A stretch of DNA of 64,000 nucleotides from Campylobacter majalis (GCF_905120465.1 NZ_CAJHOF010000002.1:1-64000), one strand, 5' to 3'; shown: positions 1 through 6,963, counted from the stretch's first letter. Made by a program: numbers and translations. The notes: generated by a model not told the origin, from the letters alone.

Positions 1-25
1 AATGGCGGACAGAGAGGGATTTGAA
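1..25. repeat. attL: displaced 3' end of tRNA-Ser
   Basis: These 25 bases are identical to 9617-9641, which form the 3' end of the intact tRNA-Ser gene. The match stops at base 26 (ttatt here, ccctc at the right copy), so the crossover lies inside the acceptor and T-arm portion, as is usual for tyrosine recombinases that use tRNA genes. Confidence 0.85.
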
Positions 26-61
26 TTATTACTTATAAAATGATATTTAAAATTTATTTGG

Positions 62-67
62 TATAAT
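62..67 (+). promoter_or_regulatory. Promoter -10 box for the small-peptide transcript
   Basis: TATAAT preceded by an AT-rich stretch, the usual look of a Campylobacter sigma70 promoter. Transcription would start near 74 and read through two hairpins (83-110; 117-131) into the 20-codon ORF at 141. Confidence 0.5.
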
Positions 68-140
68 TTCGCTTAAGGGGCAAAAGCCAAAGGTGGCCGC
101 CTCTGGCTTTATGTTACGCCTCAGAAAGGCGGTGATATAA

Positions 141-203
141 ATGCTTAAAATTCTAACACTTGCAATTATACTACTTTGTGTAATTGTAGTCAAGGCTTAT
201 TAG
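141..203 (+). CDS. Small hydrophobic peptide, candidate type I toxin
   Basis: This 20-residue ORF encodes a single hydrophobic segment with one lysine near each end (MLK...VVKAY), the form of membrane-acting type I toxins. A Shine-Dalgarno-like AAAGGCGG (125-132) lies 8 bases before the ATG and is inside a hairpin (CGCCT 117-121 with AGGCG 127-131), so ribosome access would be limited. Bases 146-158 of the coding start pair perfectly (13 bp) with 236-248 at the transcript end. A -10-like box on the opposite strand lies inside the ORF. This arrangement resembles AapA/IsoA and hok loci, although I do not recognise the peptide itself. Toxicity is inferred. Confidence 0.5.
   Translation: MLKILTLAIILLCVIVVKAY
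165..170 (-). promoter_or_regulatory. Candidate antisense-RNA promoter (-10) inside the small ORF
   Basis: The minus strand reads TATAAT at 170 to 165. A transcript starting near 158 would run leftward across the Shine-Dalgarno hairpin. It could stop at the hairpin formed by 83-110, which on the minus strand is followed by TTTTG. That would give an antisense RNA of about 75 nt covering the toxin start, as in Helicobacter IsoA RNAs. The evidence is sequence pattern only. Confidence 0.4.
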
Positions 204-213
204 TCTTGATGAT

Positions 214-248
214 AACCCTTACAATTTGTAAGGGTTGTTAGAATTTTA
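214..248 (+). terminator. Terminator hairpin with 5'-pairing tail
   Basis: AACCCTTACA (214-223) and TGTAAGGGTT (227-236) form a perfect 10-bp stem with a 3-base loop. The tail 236-248 is T-rich and is the exact reverse complement of 146-158, just after the start codon of the small ORF. The hairpin also lies directly after the stop of the convergent nuclease gene and may serve both strands. Confidence 0.6.
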
Positions 249-809
249 CACCTTTGGTATTATTTTGTAATGTATTTTTGTTTCTTGTAGGTTATTGTAT
301 TCTTTTAAATAACATTCTACGCCGTAATCCATCTTTTCGCAACTAGTTATAAAAAATTTCTTTATATCTTTGTTTTTTAAAATTTTATTATTCTTTTGTA
401 TGTATAAATCGCAATCTATTAAAAATATCTTTAAATCTTTTTGTTTTGGTGGGTTTTTCCAGTTTTTGCATTGTATTAGTATTGCTTCATTGTCTTTGTA
501 TGCTATTAAGTCTATTCCGCTATCCTTTACTCCTTTTATATATCCGTTTGGATATACTTTGTAGTTTAAATTTTCAAAGTATATTTTTATAAAATATTCA
601 TATTCTTTACCCTTTTTAATCTTTTCTTGTTGTGATAGTTGTTTTTTTGTGCTATTTTCTTGATTTGATATTGATGTATTTTCTTTATTTGTATTTTTTT
701 CTAGCCATTGTTTATCTATATTTTTTGTGTCTATGCTTCCGCTTAGCAGGTTATTATTATTTGTTTTTTCATTTTTGGGCTTTAATAAATCAATAATCTT
801 TTTAAGCAT
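246..809 (-). CDS. Mrr-like PD-(D/E)XK restriction endonuclease-type protein
   Basis: The 187-residue protein has an Asn/Lys-rich N-terminal half of low complexity and a C-terminal nuclease fold from about residue 65. Visible motif residues are E71 in the KGKEYEYF helix, D100 in DSGIDLIA and Q113-x-K115 in LIQCKNWKN, the variant D...QxK active site of Mrr_cat and related nucleases. The gene follows the repressor gene by two bases on the same strand, so both are probably made from one lysogenic transcript. A DNA-cleaving or superinfection-exclusion role for the lysogen is inferred. It is unusual cargo for a filamentous phage. Confidence 0.65.
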   Translation of the reverse strand: MLKKIIDLLKPKNEKTNNNNLLSGSIDTKNIDKQWLEKNTNKENTSISNQENSTKKQLSQQEKIKKGKEYEYFIKIYFENLNYKVYPNGYIKGVKDSGIDLIAYKDNEAILIQCKNWKNPPKQKDLKIFLIDCDLYIQKNNKILKNKDIKKFFITSCEKMDYGVECYLKEYNNLQETKIHYKIIPKV

Positions 810-811
810 TT

Positions 812-1063
812 TTAGCCTTTCTTGTTTTCCGTCTCTTTTCTCTTTTTTAATGCTTTAAATTTTATTTCTGTTTTATATAATTCTTGTTCATCTATATCTA
901 GTTCATAAAAATATTTTAGAAATTCAGCTGCTTCACTTTCTCCTTTTTCGTATTTGTATGAATTTTCTATCATTTTTATTAGCTCTGGTTTCGTTTTTTC
1001 CCAGTTGTATAGCGTTACTAGTGACACATCTATTTTTTTTGCTAGTTCTTTTTTACTAAACAT
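812..1063 (-). CDS. Phage repressor-like helix-turn-helix protein
   Basis: This 83-residue protein begins with a helix-turn-helix (KKELAKKIDVSLVTLYNWE, residues about 5-24) followed by a charged helical tail. It is transcribed away from the plus-strand phage genes and shares an AT-rich intergenic region with them that contains a 12-bp near-perfect dyad (1146-1157/1188-1199). That position suits a lysogeny repressor controlling the divergent early promoter. It could instead act only on its own operon with the nuclease gene. Confidence 0.7.
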   Translation of the reverse strand: MFSKKELAKKIDVSLVTLYNWEKTKPELIKMIENSYKYEKGESEAAEFLKYFYELDIDEQELYKTEIKFKALKKRKETENKKG

Positions 1064-1145
1064 AATTAACCTTTTTTAAAATATTGTATTATTTTTTAAT
1101 ATATTTAAGTGTTGTTTAAAATTAAATATATTAAAATTATTTAAT

Positions 1146-1199
1146 TAATGAATACAATTATTTAAATTATACCAAATTTAAGTATTTTTGTATTCGTTA
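1146..1199. promoter_or_regulatory. Candidate operator dyad between divergent phage operons
   Basis: TAATGAATACAA (1146-1157) and TTGTATTCGTTA (1188-1199) are inverted repeats matching at 11 of 12 positions, separated by 30 AT-rich bases. They lie between the repressor gene and the plus-strand phage genes. Two further TTATAA boxes follow at about 1197-1202 and 1213-1218. Repressor binding is inferred from position. Confidence 0.45.
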
Positions 1200-1227
1200 T
1201 AACCTAAGCATGTTATAAAACTGCTTC

Positions 1228-1292
1228 ACCCTTTTTTAGATTTAGAGCCTTTAAAAGGGTGTAATTTAGCTCTAAAATTTATTTTAAAGGCT
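1228..1292 (+). promoter_or_regulatory. Leader with mutually exclusive hairpins before the ssDNA-binding gene
   Basis: Three perfect inverted repeats overlap here: ACCCTTTT 1228-1235 with AAAAGGGT 1253-1260; TTTAGAGC 1241-1248 with GCTCTAAA 1269-1276; and AGCCTTTAAAA 1246-1256 with TTTTAAAGGCT 1282-1292. The last arm covers the Shine-Dalgarno AAAGG (1286-1290) of the gene starting at 1298. The first and third hairpins share 1253-1256 and cannot both form. This looks like a translational switch. Confidence 0.5.
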
Positions 1293-1297
1293 TTAAT

Positions 1298-1726
1298 ATG
1301 CAAATCATTCAAGAACAGTTTTTCGTAAATTATACGATTCAAGACGGTATTATTAAGAGTTCTGCAAGTGGTAACTTCCAGGGTAACAATTATGACTCTA
1401 GCGTTAGAATAACATGCTCTAATAGATATGAAGTTTTAAATGAAAAAACTGACAACATCGATGAAACAGAACAAAGGGTTGTTTTTAAAATACCATGCCC
1501 TGATAATAAAATTGCTGGCGAAGTGGCTAAGGCTATAAGGACAATTTTAAGAGAAAAGAAGCAATCTTTATCATTTGTTGGCGGTTTTCCTAATGATAAT
1601 TTGGTTGTTAATGTTTCAACCCCTTATGATACATTTTTATTAAATCCTACTCCGATTTTAGTAACTGAGTTTGAAGCTGATAAAAATGACTTAAAAGGCA
1701 AAAACGAAGTTAAAAAAGATAAATAG
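1298..1726 (+). CDS. Probable phage single-stranded DNA-binding protein
   Basis: The 142-residue protein has alternating beta-type segments, a conserved-looking centre (KIPCPDNKIAGEVAKAIRTI) and a charged Lys/Asp/Glu-rich tail, with no signal peptide or membrane segment. It is the first gene of the plus-strand phage operon, directly before the coat protein, the position of the gV ssDNA-binding protein in Ff-like phages. Its leader can sequester its own ribosome site, consistent with an autoregulated nucleic-acid-binding protein. The assignment rests on position and general character, not on a recognised motif. Confidence 0.45.
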   Translation: MQIIQEQFFVNYTIQDGIIKSSASGNFQGNNYDSSVRITCSNRYEVLNEKTDNIDETEQRVVFKIPCPDNKIAGEVAKAIRTILREKKQSLSFVGGFPNDNLVVNVSTPYDTFLLNPTPILVTEFEADKNDLKGKNEVKKDK

Positions 1727-1812
1727 ATAAAAATTTGTAGCTACTTGCTTAAGCATTATTTTAATTCTTACTCAAGTAGCTACTAAAAAATAAAAATTTG
1801 AAAGGATATGCA

Positions 1813-2022
1813 ATGTTTAAATCATTTAAATCTAAACTTGCTGTTGTTGGGGCTTCTGCTCTTGTTTTTGCCAATTCTGCTATGGCTGCTATTACCTTAT
1901 CTAGTACTGGCGAAATATCTGGTCAATTAGATGTTGCACCTTTTATGGCTATTGCTGGTGCTGTTCTTTTGGCACTTGCTTCTTTGTGGGCTGTTCGTCA
2001 AGGAATACGCCTAATTAAGTAA
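1813..2022 (+). CDS. Major coat protein (pVIII-like)
   Basis: The start is the ATG at 1813, nine bases after GAAAGGA; an upstream in-frame TTG at 1798 has no ribosome site. The 69-residue precursor has a signal peptide (MFKSFKSK, hydrophobic core, cleavage after NSAMA at residue 25). The 44-residue mature protein has an amphipathic acidic N-terminus, one membrane segment (about mature residues 18-35) and a basic end (RQGIRLIK). This is the standard design of inovirus major coat proteins, which sit in the inner membrane and coat the ssDNA on extrusion. A terminator-like hairpin follows, as after gene VIII in Ff phages. Confidence 0.85.
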   Translation: MFKSFKSKLAVVGASALVFANSAMAAITLSSTGEISGQLDVAPFMAIAGAVLLALASLWAVRQGIRLIK

Positions 2023-2029
2023 AATTTAT

Positions 2030-2058
2030 CCCCTTTAGCAATAAGGGGGCTAGTTTTT
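2030..2058 (+). terminator. Central terminator after the coat gene
   Basis: CCCCTT (2030-2035) and AAGGGG (2043-2048) form a 6-bp stem with a 7-base loop, followed by TTTTT at 2054-2058. Ff phages have a terminator after gene VIII that makes coat mRNA abundant. The GGGGG of the right arm may also act as ribosome site for the next small ORF. Confidence 0.55.
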
Positions 2059-2200
2059 GGATAAAAGTATGTATGAGTATGAATTTATAGATTTAATAAA
2101 ATTTTCAGGCTTTTTAATTATGTATTTGTCAATTGTCATTGGATTTTTTGGCTTAGTAAAAAGTGTTATTATGGGTATAGATTTACTTACTAGGGCATAG
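2057..2200 (+). CDS. Small membrane protein, probable minor coat or assembly protein
   Basis: The ORF of 47 codons starts at a TTG (2057) seven bases after GGGGG; an ATG at 2069 would give 43 residues but has no ribosome site at normal spacing. The peptide has an acidic N-terminus (KSMYEYEFIDL) and one hydrophobic segment (about 20 residues, GFLIMYLSIVIGFFGLV). It lies between the coat gene and a second small membrane ORF, the place of pVII/pIX-type end-cap proteins in inoviruses. The exact role is not recognisable. Confidence 0.55.
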   Translation: MDKSMYEYEFIDLIKFSGFLIMYLSIVIGFFGLVKSVIMGIDLLTRA

Positions 2201-2201
2201 T

Positions 2202-2318
2202 ATGAAGTATGATTTAGGTATCCCTTTGGAGCAATATCATTTTTTAATGAGCCTAAGCGGTGTTCTTTGTGGCTTTTTGTTTGTTTTAATAGTTCTTGTT
2301 ATTTTATCAAAGATGTAG
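2202..2318 (+). CDS. Small membrane protein, probable minor coat protein
   Basis: The 38-residue ORF begins one base after the preceding stop. It has a polar N-terminus (MKYDLGIPLEQYHF) and a single C-terminal hydrophobic helix (GVLCGFLFVLIVLVILSKM). Small single-span proteins in tandem are typical of the inovirus structural operon (pVII/pIX). The assignment is by size, topology and position. Confidence 0.55.
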   Translation: MKYDLGIPLEQYHFLMSLSGVLCGFLFVLIVLVILSKM

Positions 2319-2340
2319 TCTATTTTAACAAATTTTGCTT

Positions 2341-2520
2341 TTTTGCGTGGTTTGCTTGACTGGCAAATAAGCTGTGAAACAAATATTATTTTTCATTCTT
2401 GCCATAGCCACTACCAGGCAAGGTTGCGTCATTTGTCAAGGGTGCGAAGCATCTACAAACGAAGTGAAGCCCTTTACAAATGTTTAGCAACTTTGCCAGT
2501 ATTTGTGGCTTAGCAAGAAA
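2341..2520. other. Intergenic nested inverted repeats, candidate phage origin/packaging region
   Basis: This gene-free region holds stacked inverted repeats: ACTGGCAAA 2359-2367 with TTTGCCAGT 2492-2500; TTCTTGC 2396-2402 with GCAAGAA 2513-2519; AGCCAC 2406-2411 with GTGGCT 2505-2510; CTTGCC 2398-2403 with GGCAAG 2417-2422; and TTTGTCAAGGG 2432-2442 with CCCTTTACAAA 2470-2480 (one mismatch). In Ff phages such a region carries plus and minus origins and the packaging hairpin. No nick site was identified. Confidence 0.5.
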
Positions 2521-2555
2521 AGAAAAATAATATATTTTTATACAAGGAGATAAGA

Positions 2556-2672
2556 GTGCTAACTGTTACAGGAATTTATAGTTTTGATTATTTTTTTAGT
2601 ATTTTCTTTTATTTCTTGCTTGTAGTTATGCCAGTTTTTGCTGGATTAGTTTTATTTACTAAAAAAGCGTAA
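2556..2672 (+). CDS. Small membrane protein, phage structural operon
   Basis: The 38-residue ORF starts at GTG 2556, six bases after a clear AAGGAG (2544-2549), and ends two bases before the pIII-like gene. It has one long hydrophobic segment (FFSIFFYFLLVVMPVFAGLVLF) and a KKA end. It fits a minor coat or assembly peptide. No family was recognised. Confidence 0.55.
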   Translation: MLTVTGIYSFDYFFSIFFYFLLVVMPVFAGLVLFTKKA

Positions 2673-2674
2673 AA

Positions 2675-4252
2675 ATGAGAGTTTTACTTATTTTATTTTT
2701 GTTTTTTATTGGTGTTTTTGCACAAAAATATGATAAGTCAATTTTAACTTATCACAGGGTTTTATCCTATCCAAATGCAGCATATAAATCTTTTACACCT
2801 AATATTTTAAATGATGAATACTATTTATATGTATCGTCTGATAGAAAAAAATATTGTAAATATGAAATAGTTCCTTTTGGCTATGGACCTTTTAGAACTT
2901 CTAAATGTAGTCCTGGCTTTACTCATAATAATGATAATAAATATGAGGGTGGTAATTTTTATTTTTCTGCTTGCTCTGTTGATTATGTTGCTACTTGTAG
3001 AGGAACTGAAAGCACCCATTTTTTTGATTGTGGATATGATTATCCTCCAGAATCCGCGACTTTTGAACTTGAATTTAGTATTGCTTCTATGTATAAGAGT
3101 CGTGGTTGCACTTTATGCAAACTTGATGAAGAGTTTGATTTTAATAATAAGCGTTGCGTAAAATGCCCTAGCGGTCAAAAATTTGATCAGGCTAGTGGCA
3201 AATGCTATAACGATTGCACTGATACAAATAATAATAAATACGGCTTTACTGATGGTTCTTGTTGGGATTGTTCTAATAAAAAAACCAATGACGAAATAAA
3301 AAAGTGTTATTGTCAAAGGGCAGGGAGTGATTATACGCCTAGTAAGCATTTAACTTATTTTGATGATGGAACTGTTTGCCCTGATTGTTCTGTTGAAATT
3401 TCTGCTGGTGATGGTACTGGTAGATTTATGGCTAGATGTGATAATGACTTAGAATTTCCATATAAACCTGTAGGAACCTTACCAGTAACGCCTAATAAAG
3501 AAAAAGACCCTAGCAATCCAGAAAAAGGCGAAACATCTACTTTACCATCTACGCCAATTGTTCCTGATAATGATACTAATAAATCTAAACCAGGTGATGG
3601 AATACAGCCTACACCTGGTGATGGAGTTTTAAGACCTATAGTTACTGGTTGGGGCTCTATAACCGAACCCAATCCTAATTATAAGCCAGATAATCAAGAT
3701 GAAAGTGATAAAAATTCAAACAATAGCGATGATAACAAAGACGGCAAAGATGATAAATCAGATAAAGATGGCAAAGATAGCCCTAGTGGCAAAGATGGCG
3801 GTAGTCCTGACGCCAAAGGCAACATAATTACAAATATTACGCACAATCACTATTACGGCGATGAAGCAAAGCAATCAGATAGTGAATATAGCGATAAGGG
3901 TTATGATTTTTCAGAGTATGAAAAGGCTATTGATGATTTTGAAAAAAAATATACCGATGAGCTTGAAGATTATGCAAGTGAGCTTTTAAAATTTGTTGAT
4001 AAAGTTCAAGACACTATAAAAGATTATAAAACTAAAAGTTTTAAGCATTTAAACTCTCCTAGCAAAAAGACTTCTTGTCCTATTAGCTCTAAGGTTCCTA
4101 TTGGTAGTAAAGTTATAGATTTTAGTATTGATTTTTGCGAAATTTTTCATCGTTTTTATACTGCTTTTTATTCTTTATTTTACTTTTTGTTTTTTGTTTT
4201 GTTTTTAAGATTTAGTATAAAAATTTTTGTTCTTAGTTTTCCACAAAGGTAG
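2675..4252 (+). CDS. pIII-like adsorption/minor coat protein
   Basis: The 525-residue protein has a signal peptide (residues 1-16, MRVLLILFLFFIGVFA). A Cys-rich ectodomain with many CxxC pairs (about 75-255) follows, then Pro-rich and Gly/Asp/Lys-rich linkers (about 270-385), a helical stretch and a single C-terminal membrane anchor (about 490-520). This order (signal, receptor-binding ectodomain, flexible linkers, membrane anchor) is that of inovirus pIII, which binds the receptor and releases virions. The receptor specificity is unknown. It sits before the pVI-like and Zot genes as in Ff phages. Confidence 0.75.
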   Translation: MRVLLILFLFFIGVFAQKYDKSILTYHRVLSYPNAAYKSFTPNILNDEYYLYVSSDRKKYCKYEIVPFGYGPFRTSKCSPGFTHNNDNKYEGGNFYFSACSVDYVATCRGTESTHFFDCGYDYPPESATFELEFSIASMYKSRGCTLCKLDEEFDFNNKRCVKCPSGQKFDQASGKCYNDCTDTNNNKYGFTDGSCWDCSNKKTNDEIKKCYCQRAGSDYTPSKHLTYFDDGTVCPDCSVEISAGDGTGRFMARCDNDLEFPYKPVGTLPVTPNKEKDPSNPEKGETSTLPSTPIVPDNDTNKSKPGDGIQPTPGDGVLRPIVTGWGSITEPNPNYKPDNQDESDKNSNNSDDNKDGKDDKSDKDGKDSPSGKDGGSPDAKGNIITNITHNHYYGDEAKQSDSEYSDKGYDFSEYEKAIDDFEKKYTDELEDYASELLKFVDKVQDTIKDYKTKSFKHLNSPSKKTSCPISSKVPIGSKVIDFSIDFCEIFHRFYTAFYSLFYFLFFVLFLRFSIKIFVLSFPQR

Positions 4253-4257
4253 TAGCT

Positions 4258-4674
4258 ATGGGTGCAATTATTAATTTAATTACCTCTTTTTTTGGTATTT
4301 TTAGTAAAAATGGTGTTGTCTCTTTTGCTTTAAAATCTCTGTCTTTTTCTAAAATGCTTATTATAAACCTTTCTATTTTAGGTTTATCATTAACATATTT
4401 TTACTTTTTGTTTGAAACTATAATATTTTTTTACAACATGACAAATAAATTTTTATCTTTATTTAATGATTTGTCATCTAGTTCCGATAGGGTTGCTAGA
4501 CTTGCTTATGATATTTTAAGCTCTTTTGGAATTTTGGGTGCTTTCATTGATGTTTTTAACCTTTTTTCTCCTTTATTTTTGGGCTTTTTTGGTGCTTATT
4601 TTACCAGGTTAGGTATTATTTGCTTGATTGCTATTAGAACGTCTTTAATCACTTTATTTATATCTAAGATTTAA
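4258..4674 (+). CDS. pVI-like minor coat protein, multi-span membrane protein
   Basis: The 138-residue protein has three or four hydrophobic segments (about residues 1-20, 34-60, 88-112 and 113-136) and little soluble sequence. It lies five bases after the pIII-like gene and three before the Zot gene. pVI sits with pIII at the virion end and is encoded between III and I in Ff phages; position and topology match. Sequence alone would not identify it. Confidence 0.6.
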   Translation: MGAIINLITSFFGIFSKNGVVSFALKSLSFSKMLIINLSILGLSLTYFYFLFETIIFFYNMTNKFLSLFNDLSSSSDRVARLAYDILSSFGILGAFIDVFNLFSPLFLGFFGAYFTRLGIICLIAIRTSLITLFISKI

Positions 4675-4677
4675 GCC

Positions 4678-5859
4678 ATGATAACTTACATAATAGGAAA
4701 CCCTGGAAGCGGAAAAACTTATTACGCTGTTTATATGATTTATGAAACGTTTTTGAAAAAACCTAAACAAAGCTTTATTACTAGATTAAAATCAGAGTAT
4801 TACAGACAAAAAAATAAATCATCTAAATCAAATTTAAAAAATGAGTATGATGAAAATTTAGCACTTAAAAATAATAAATTAGCTAAGTATAAATACTGCT
4901 ACACTAATATAAATCAGTTTAAATTTGAACTAGATGAAAGATTTATAAAATTTGATTTTGAGAAATTTTATGATGATTTATCTATCTTATATGCTCATTA
5001 TCAAGATAAAGCTACAGATGAACAACTTAACGAAGTAGCTAAAGAGTTAAAACTACATAACGTTATTTTTGTGATTGATGAAGCACATAATGTCTTAAAA
5101 TCTAAAAAAGATGAAGTTTTAATTTGGTGGCTCACATATCATAGACATCTTTATCAAGATATATATTTAATTACTCAAGATTTAAGCCTTATTAATAACG
5201 AATATAAACGAATTGCAGAGTTTTTTTATAAGGCTGTAGATAGTTCTAAGCGTCTATTTGGCAATAAATTTCGTTATGTTGTTTTTGGCTCTTATAAGAT
5301 GTTTAAAAAAGATGAGTATAAAAAAGTTCATGTTGATTTTTTAAATGAAGTCTTTAGTTTATATCATTCAGGACAAACAAACAATGGTAAATCTATTGTT
5401 AAGAAATTTTTACTTATTGCTTTATTTTTGTTTGTTTTTGTTGTTGTTTATTTTATCATGTTTGTTAGCTCTTTAAAATCTCAAGCTCCAAAAGATACTC
5501 AAGATAACAATAAACAAGTTTTGATATCTAATTCTTATCCTGATATGAATAGTTCTTTGTCTGCTTCGCCTAATGTTATTATTAATGAGCCTAATGAAAA
5601 TTTGTATCTTTATTATGTTATTTGTTTTAATTCCATATGCACTCTAAAAGGCTTTAAAGAAACATTTCCAGAAAGTTTTGTTAGCTATTTGGTTACTGAG
5701 TATCAGCCACTTTATTATATGCCTATAACTAACAATTCTAGCAATGATTATTTTTTTGTTTTTAATAAACCATATCTTGAAATTTTAAAAAATCTTAATA
5801 AAGGCTCTAATGATGAAAAAGCTTCTAGTTTTTCTGCTCCTAAATCTTTGTTTAACTAG
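4678..5859 (+). CDS. zot: Zonular occludens toxin (Zot)/pI assembly ATPase
   Basis: The 393-residue protein has Walker A GNPGSGKT near the N-terminus (residues 7-14) and Walker B VIFVIDEAHN (about residues 128-137). One membrane segment (about 239-260) separates the cytoplasmic ATPase from a periplasmic C-terminal domain of about 130 residues. This is the layout of the pI/Zot family, the inner-membrane motor for phage extrusion. In Vibrio cholerae and in C. concisus CON_phi prophages the protein is discussed as a barrier-damaging toxin. The secretin gene overlaps its end by 50 bases, coupling the two halves of the export channel. Confidence 0.88.
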   Translation: MITYIIGNPGSGKTYYAVYMIYETFLKKPKQSFITRLKSEYYRQKNKSSKSNLKNEYDENLALKNNKLAKYKYCYTNINQFKFELDERFIKFDFEKFYDDLSILYAHYQDKATDEQLNEVAKELKLHNVIFVIDEAHNVLKSKKDEVLIWWLTYHRHLYQDIYLITQDLSLINNEYKRIAEFFYKAVDSSKRLFGNKFRYVVFGSYKMFKKDEYKKVHVDFLNEVFSLYHSGQTNNGKSIVKKFLLIALFLFVFVVVYFIMFVSSLKSQAPKDTQDNNKQVLISNSYPDMNSSLSASPNVIINEPNENLYLYYVICFNSICTLKGFKETFPESFVSYLVTEYQPLYYMPITNNSSNDYFFVFNKPYLEILKNLNKGSNDEKASSFSAPKSLFN

Positions 5860-6952
5860 CTTATTTTCAGCTAAGTTATATGTAAATTTGCTTGATTTTA
5901 TGATGATTACTTCAAAAACAAATAACGTGCGAATTGTTGCTGATGAGAGTTTAGACCTATCAACTTACCATTTTATTTATACGGATAATAACGATAAATT
6001 GAGCCTTGATGAGTTTAGACATATACTTTTACAAAAAGATTTATACCTATATCAAAAAGACGATATCTATATAGTAAGTGATAAATCACGTAATATCAGT
6101 GATTTAAGAAGTATAAAGCTTGATAATGTTTCAAGTTCTAAGGTTTTGCCTATTGTAAATTTATTTGATTTAAACGCTACATACGAACCACACAATAACA
6201 CGCTTTATTTTAGAAGCGATGAAATGACTTATAATCAAGTTAAATCAAATATAAAAAATCTTGATTTTATTCCTGAAGTTGCAAATTTTAAATTAGTTAT
6301 TACAGAAAGTAATTTAAATGACTTAAAAAATAAAGGCACGGATTTAATAAGTGTATTAAAGCCTTTAAATCATTCAGATTTAAGCCTATATGTAAATTTG
6401 CTTACTTCTCCATATCTTTCTAACTCAAATATTATAAAAGATAAGAGTTCTGCTTATTTTGGGATATTAAATTTTTTACAACAAAAAGAGATTATTAAAA
6501 TTATATCTAGTCCTTTTATAACTGCCTTTAATGATACTGAAGTATTTTTTAGTTCTGTTAATACTATTCCGTATCTTACCAATCAATCACAAGTAACATC
6601 ATCTCAATCTAGCACAACATCAAGTTATAACTATAAAGATGTTGGTTTAAAAGTAAAGCTTAAGCCTGTATTTTTAAAAGGTGGCATTAGGCTTGATTTG
6701 CATTTAGTCATTGAAGATTTATTAGACAATCAAGGATTAACGCCAACTACATCTAAAAAAGAATTAAAATCATCTTATTTTTTACAGCGTGGTGAAATAT
6801 TGGTTTTAAGTGGAATAAATAAAAACAATAAAAGAGTTATAAATAATGGTGTTCCTGTTTTAAAAGATATATGGCTTTTAAAGTATCTGTTTTCGGCTGA
6901 AAAAGAAGTTATTGACGAAAGTATTTTAACACTAAGTATAGAAGTAAATTAA
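5810..6952 (+). CDS. pIV-like secretin for phage extrusion
   Basis: The 380-residue protein starts with a signal peptide (MKKLLVFLLLNLCLTSLFSA). N0/N1-type periplasmic domains follow, then a C-terminal secretin domain with a Ser/Thr/Gln-rich strand region (SQVTSSQSSTTSS, about 262-275) and the usual VPVLKDIWLLKYLF ending. Secretins of this size form the outer-membrane channel for filamentous phages. The start is at 5810 (MM) or 5813 and overlaps the zot end by about 50 bases, so translation is probably coupled. Confidence 0.82.
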   Translation: MMKKLLVFLLLNLCLTSLFSAKLYVNLLDFMMITSKTNNVRIVADESLDLSTYHFIYTDNNDKLSLDEFRHILLQKDLYLYQKDDIYIVSDKSRNISDLRSIKLDNVSSSKVLPIVNLFDLNATYEPHNNTLYFRSDEMTYNQVKSNIKNLDFIPEVANFKLVITESNLNDLKNKGTDLISVLKPLNHSDLSLYVNLLTSPYLSNSNIIKDKSSAYFGILNFLQQKEIIKIISSPFITAFNDTEVFFSSVNTIPYLTNQSQVTSSQSSTTSSYNYKDVGLKVKLKPVFLKGGIRLDLHLVIEDLLDNQGLTPTTSKKELKSSYFLQRGEILVLSGINKNNKRVINNGVPVLKDIWLLKYLFSAEKEVIDESILTLSIEVN

Positions 6953-6963
6953 AGGAGCTTAAG

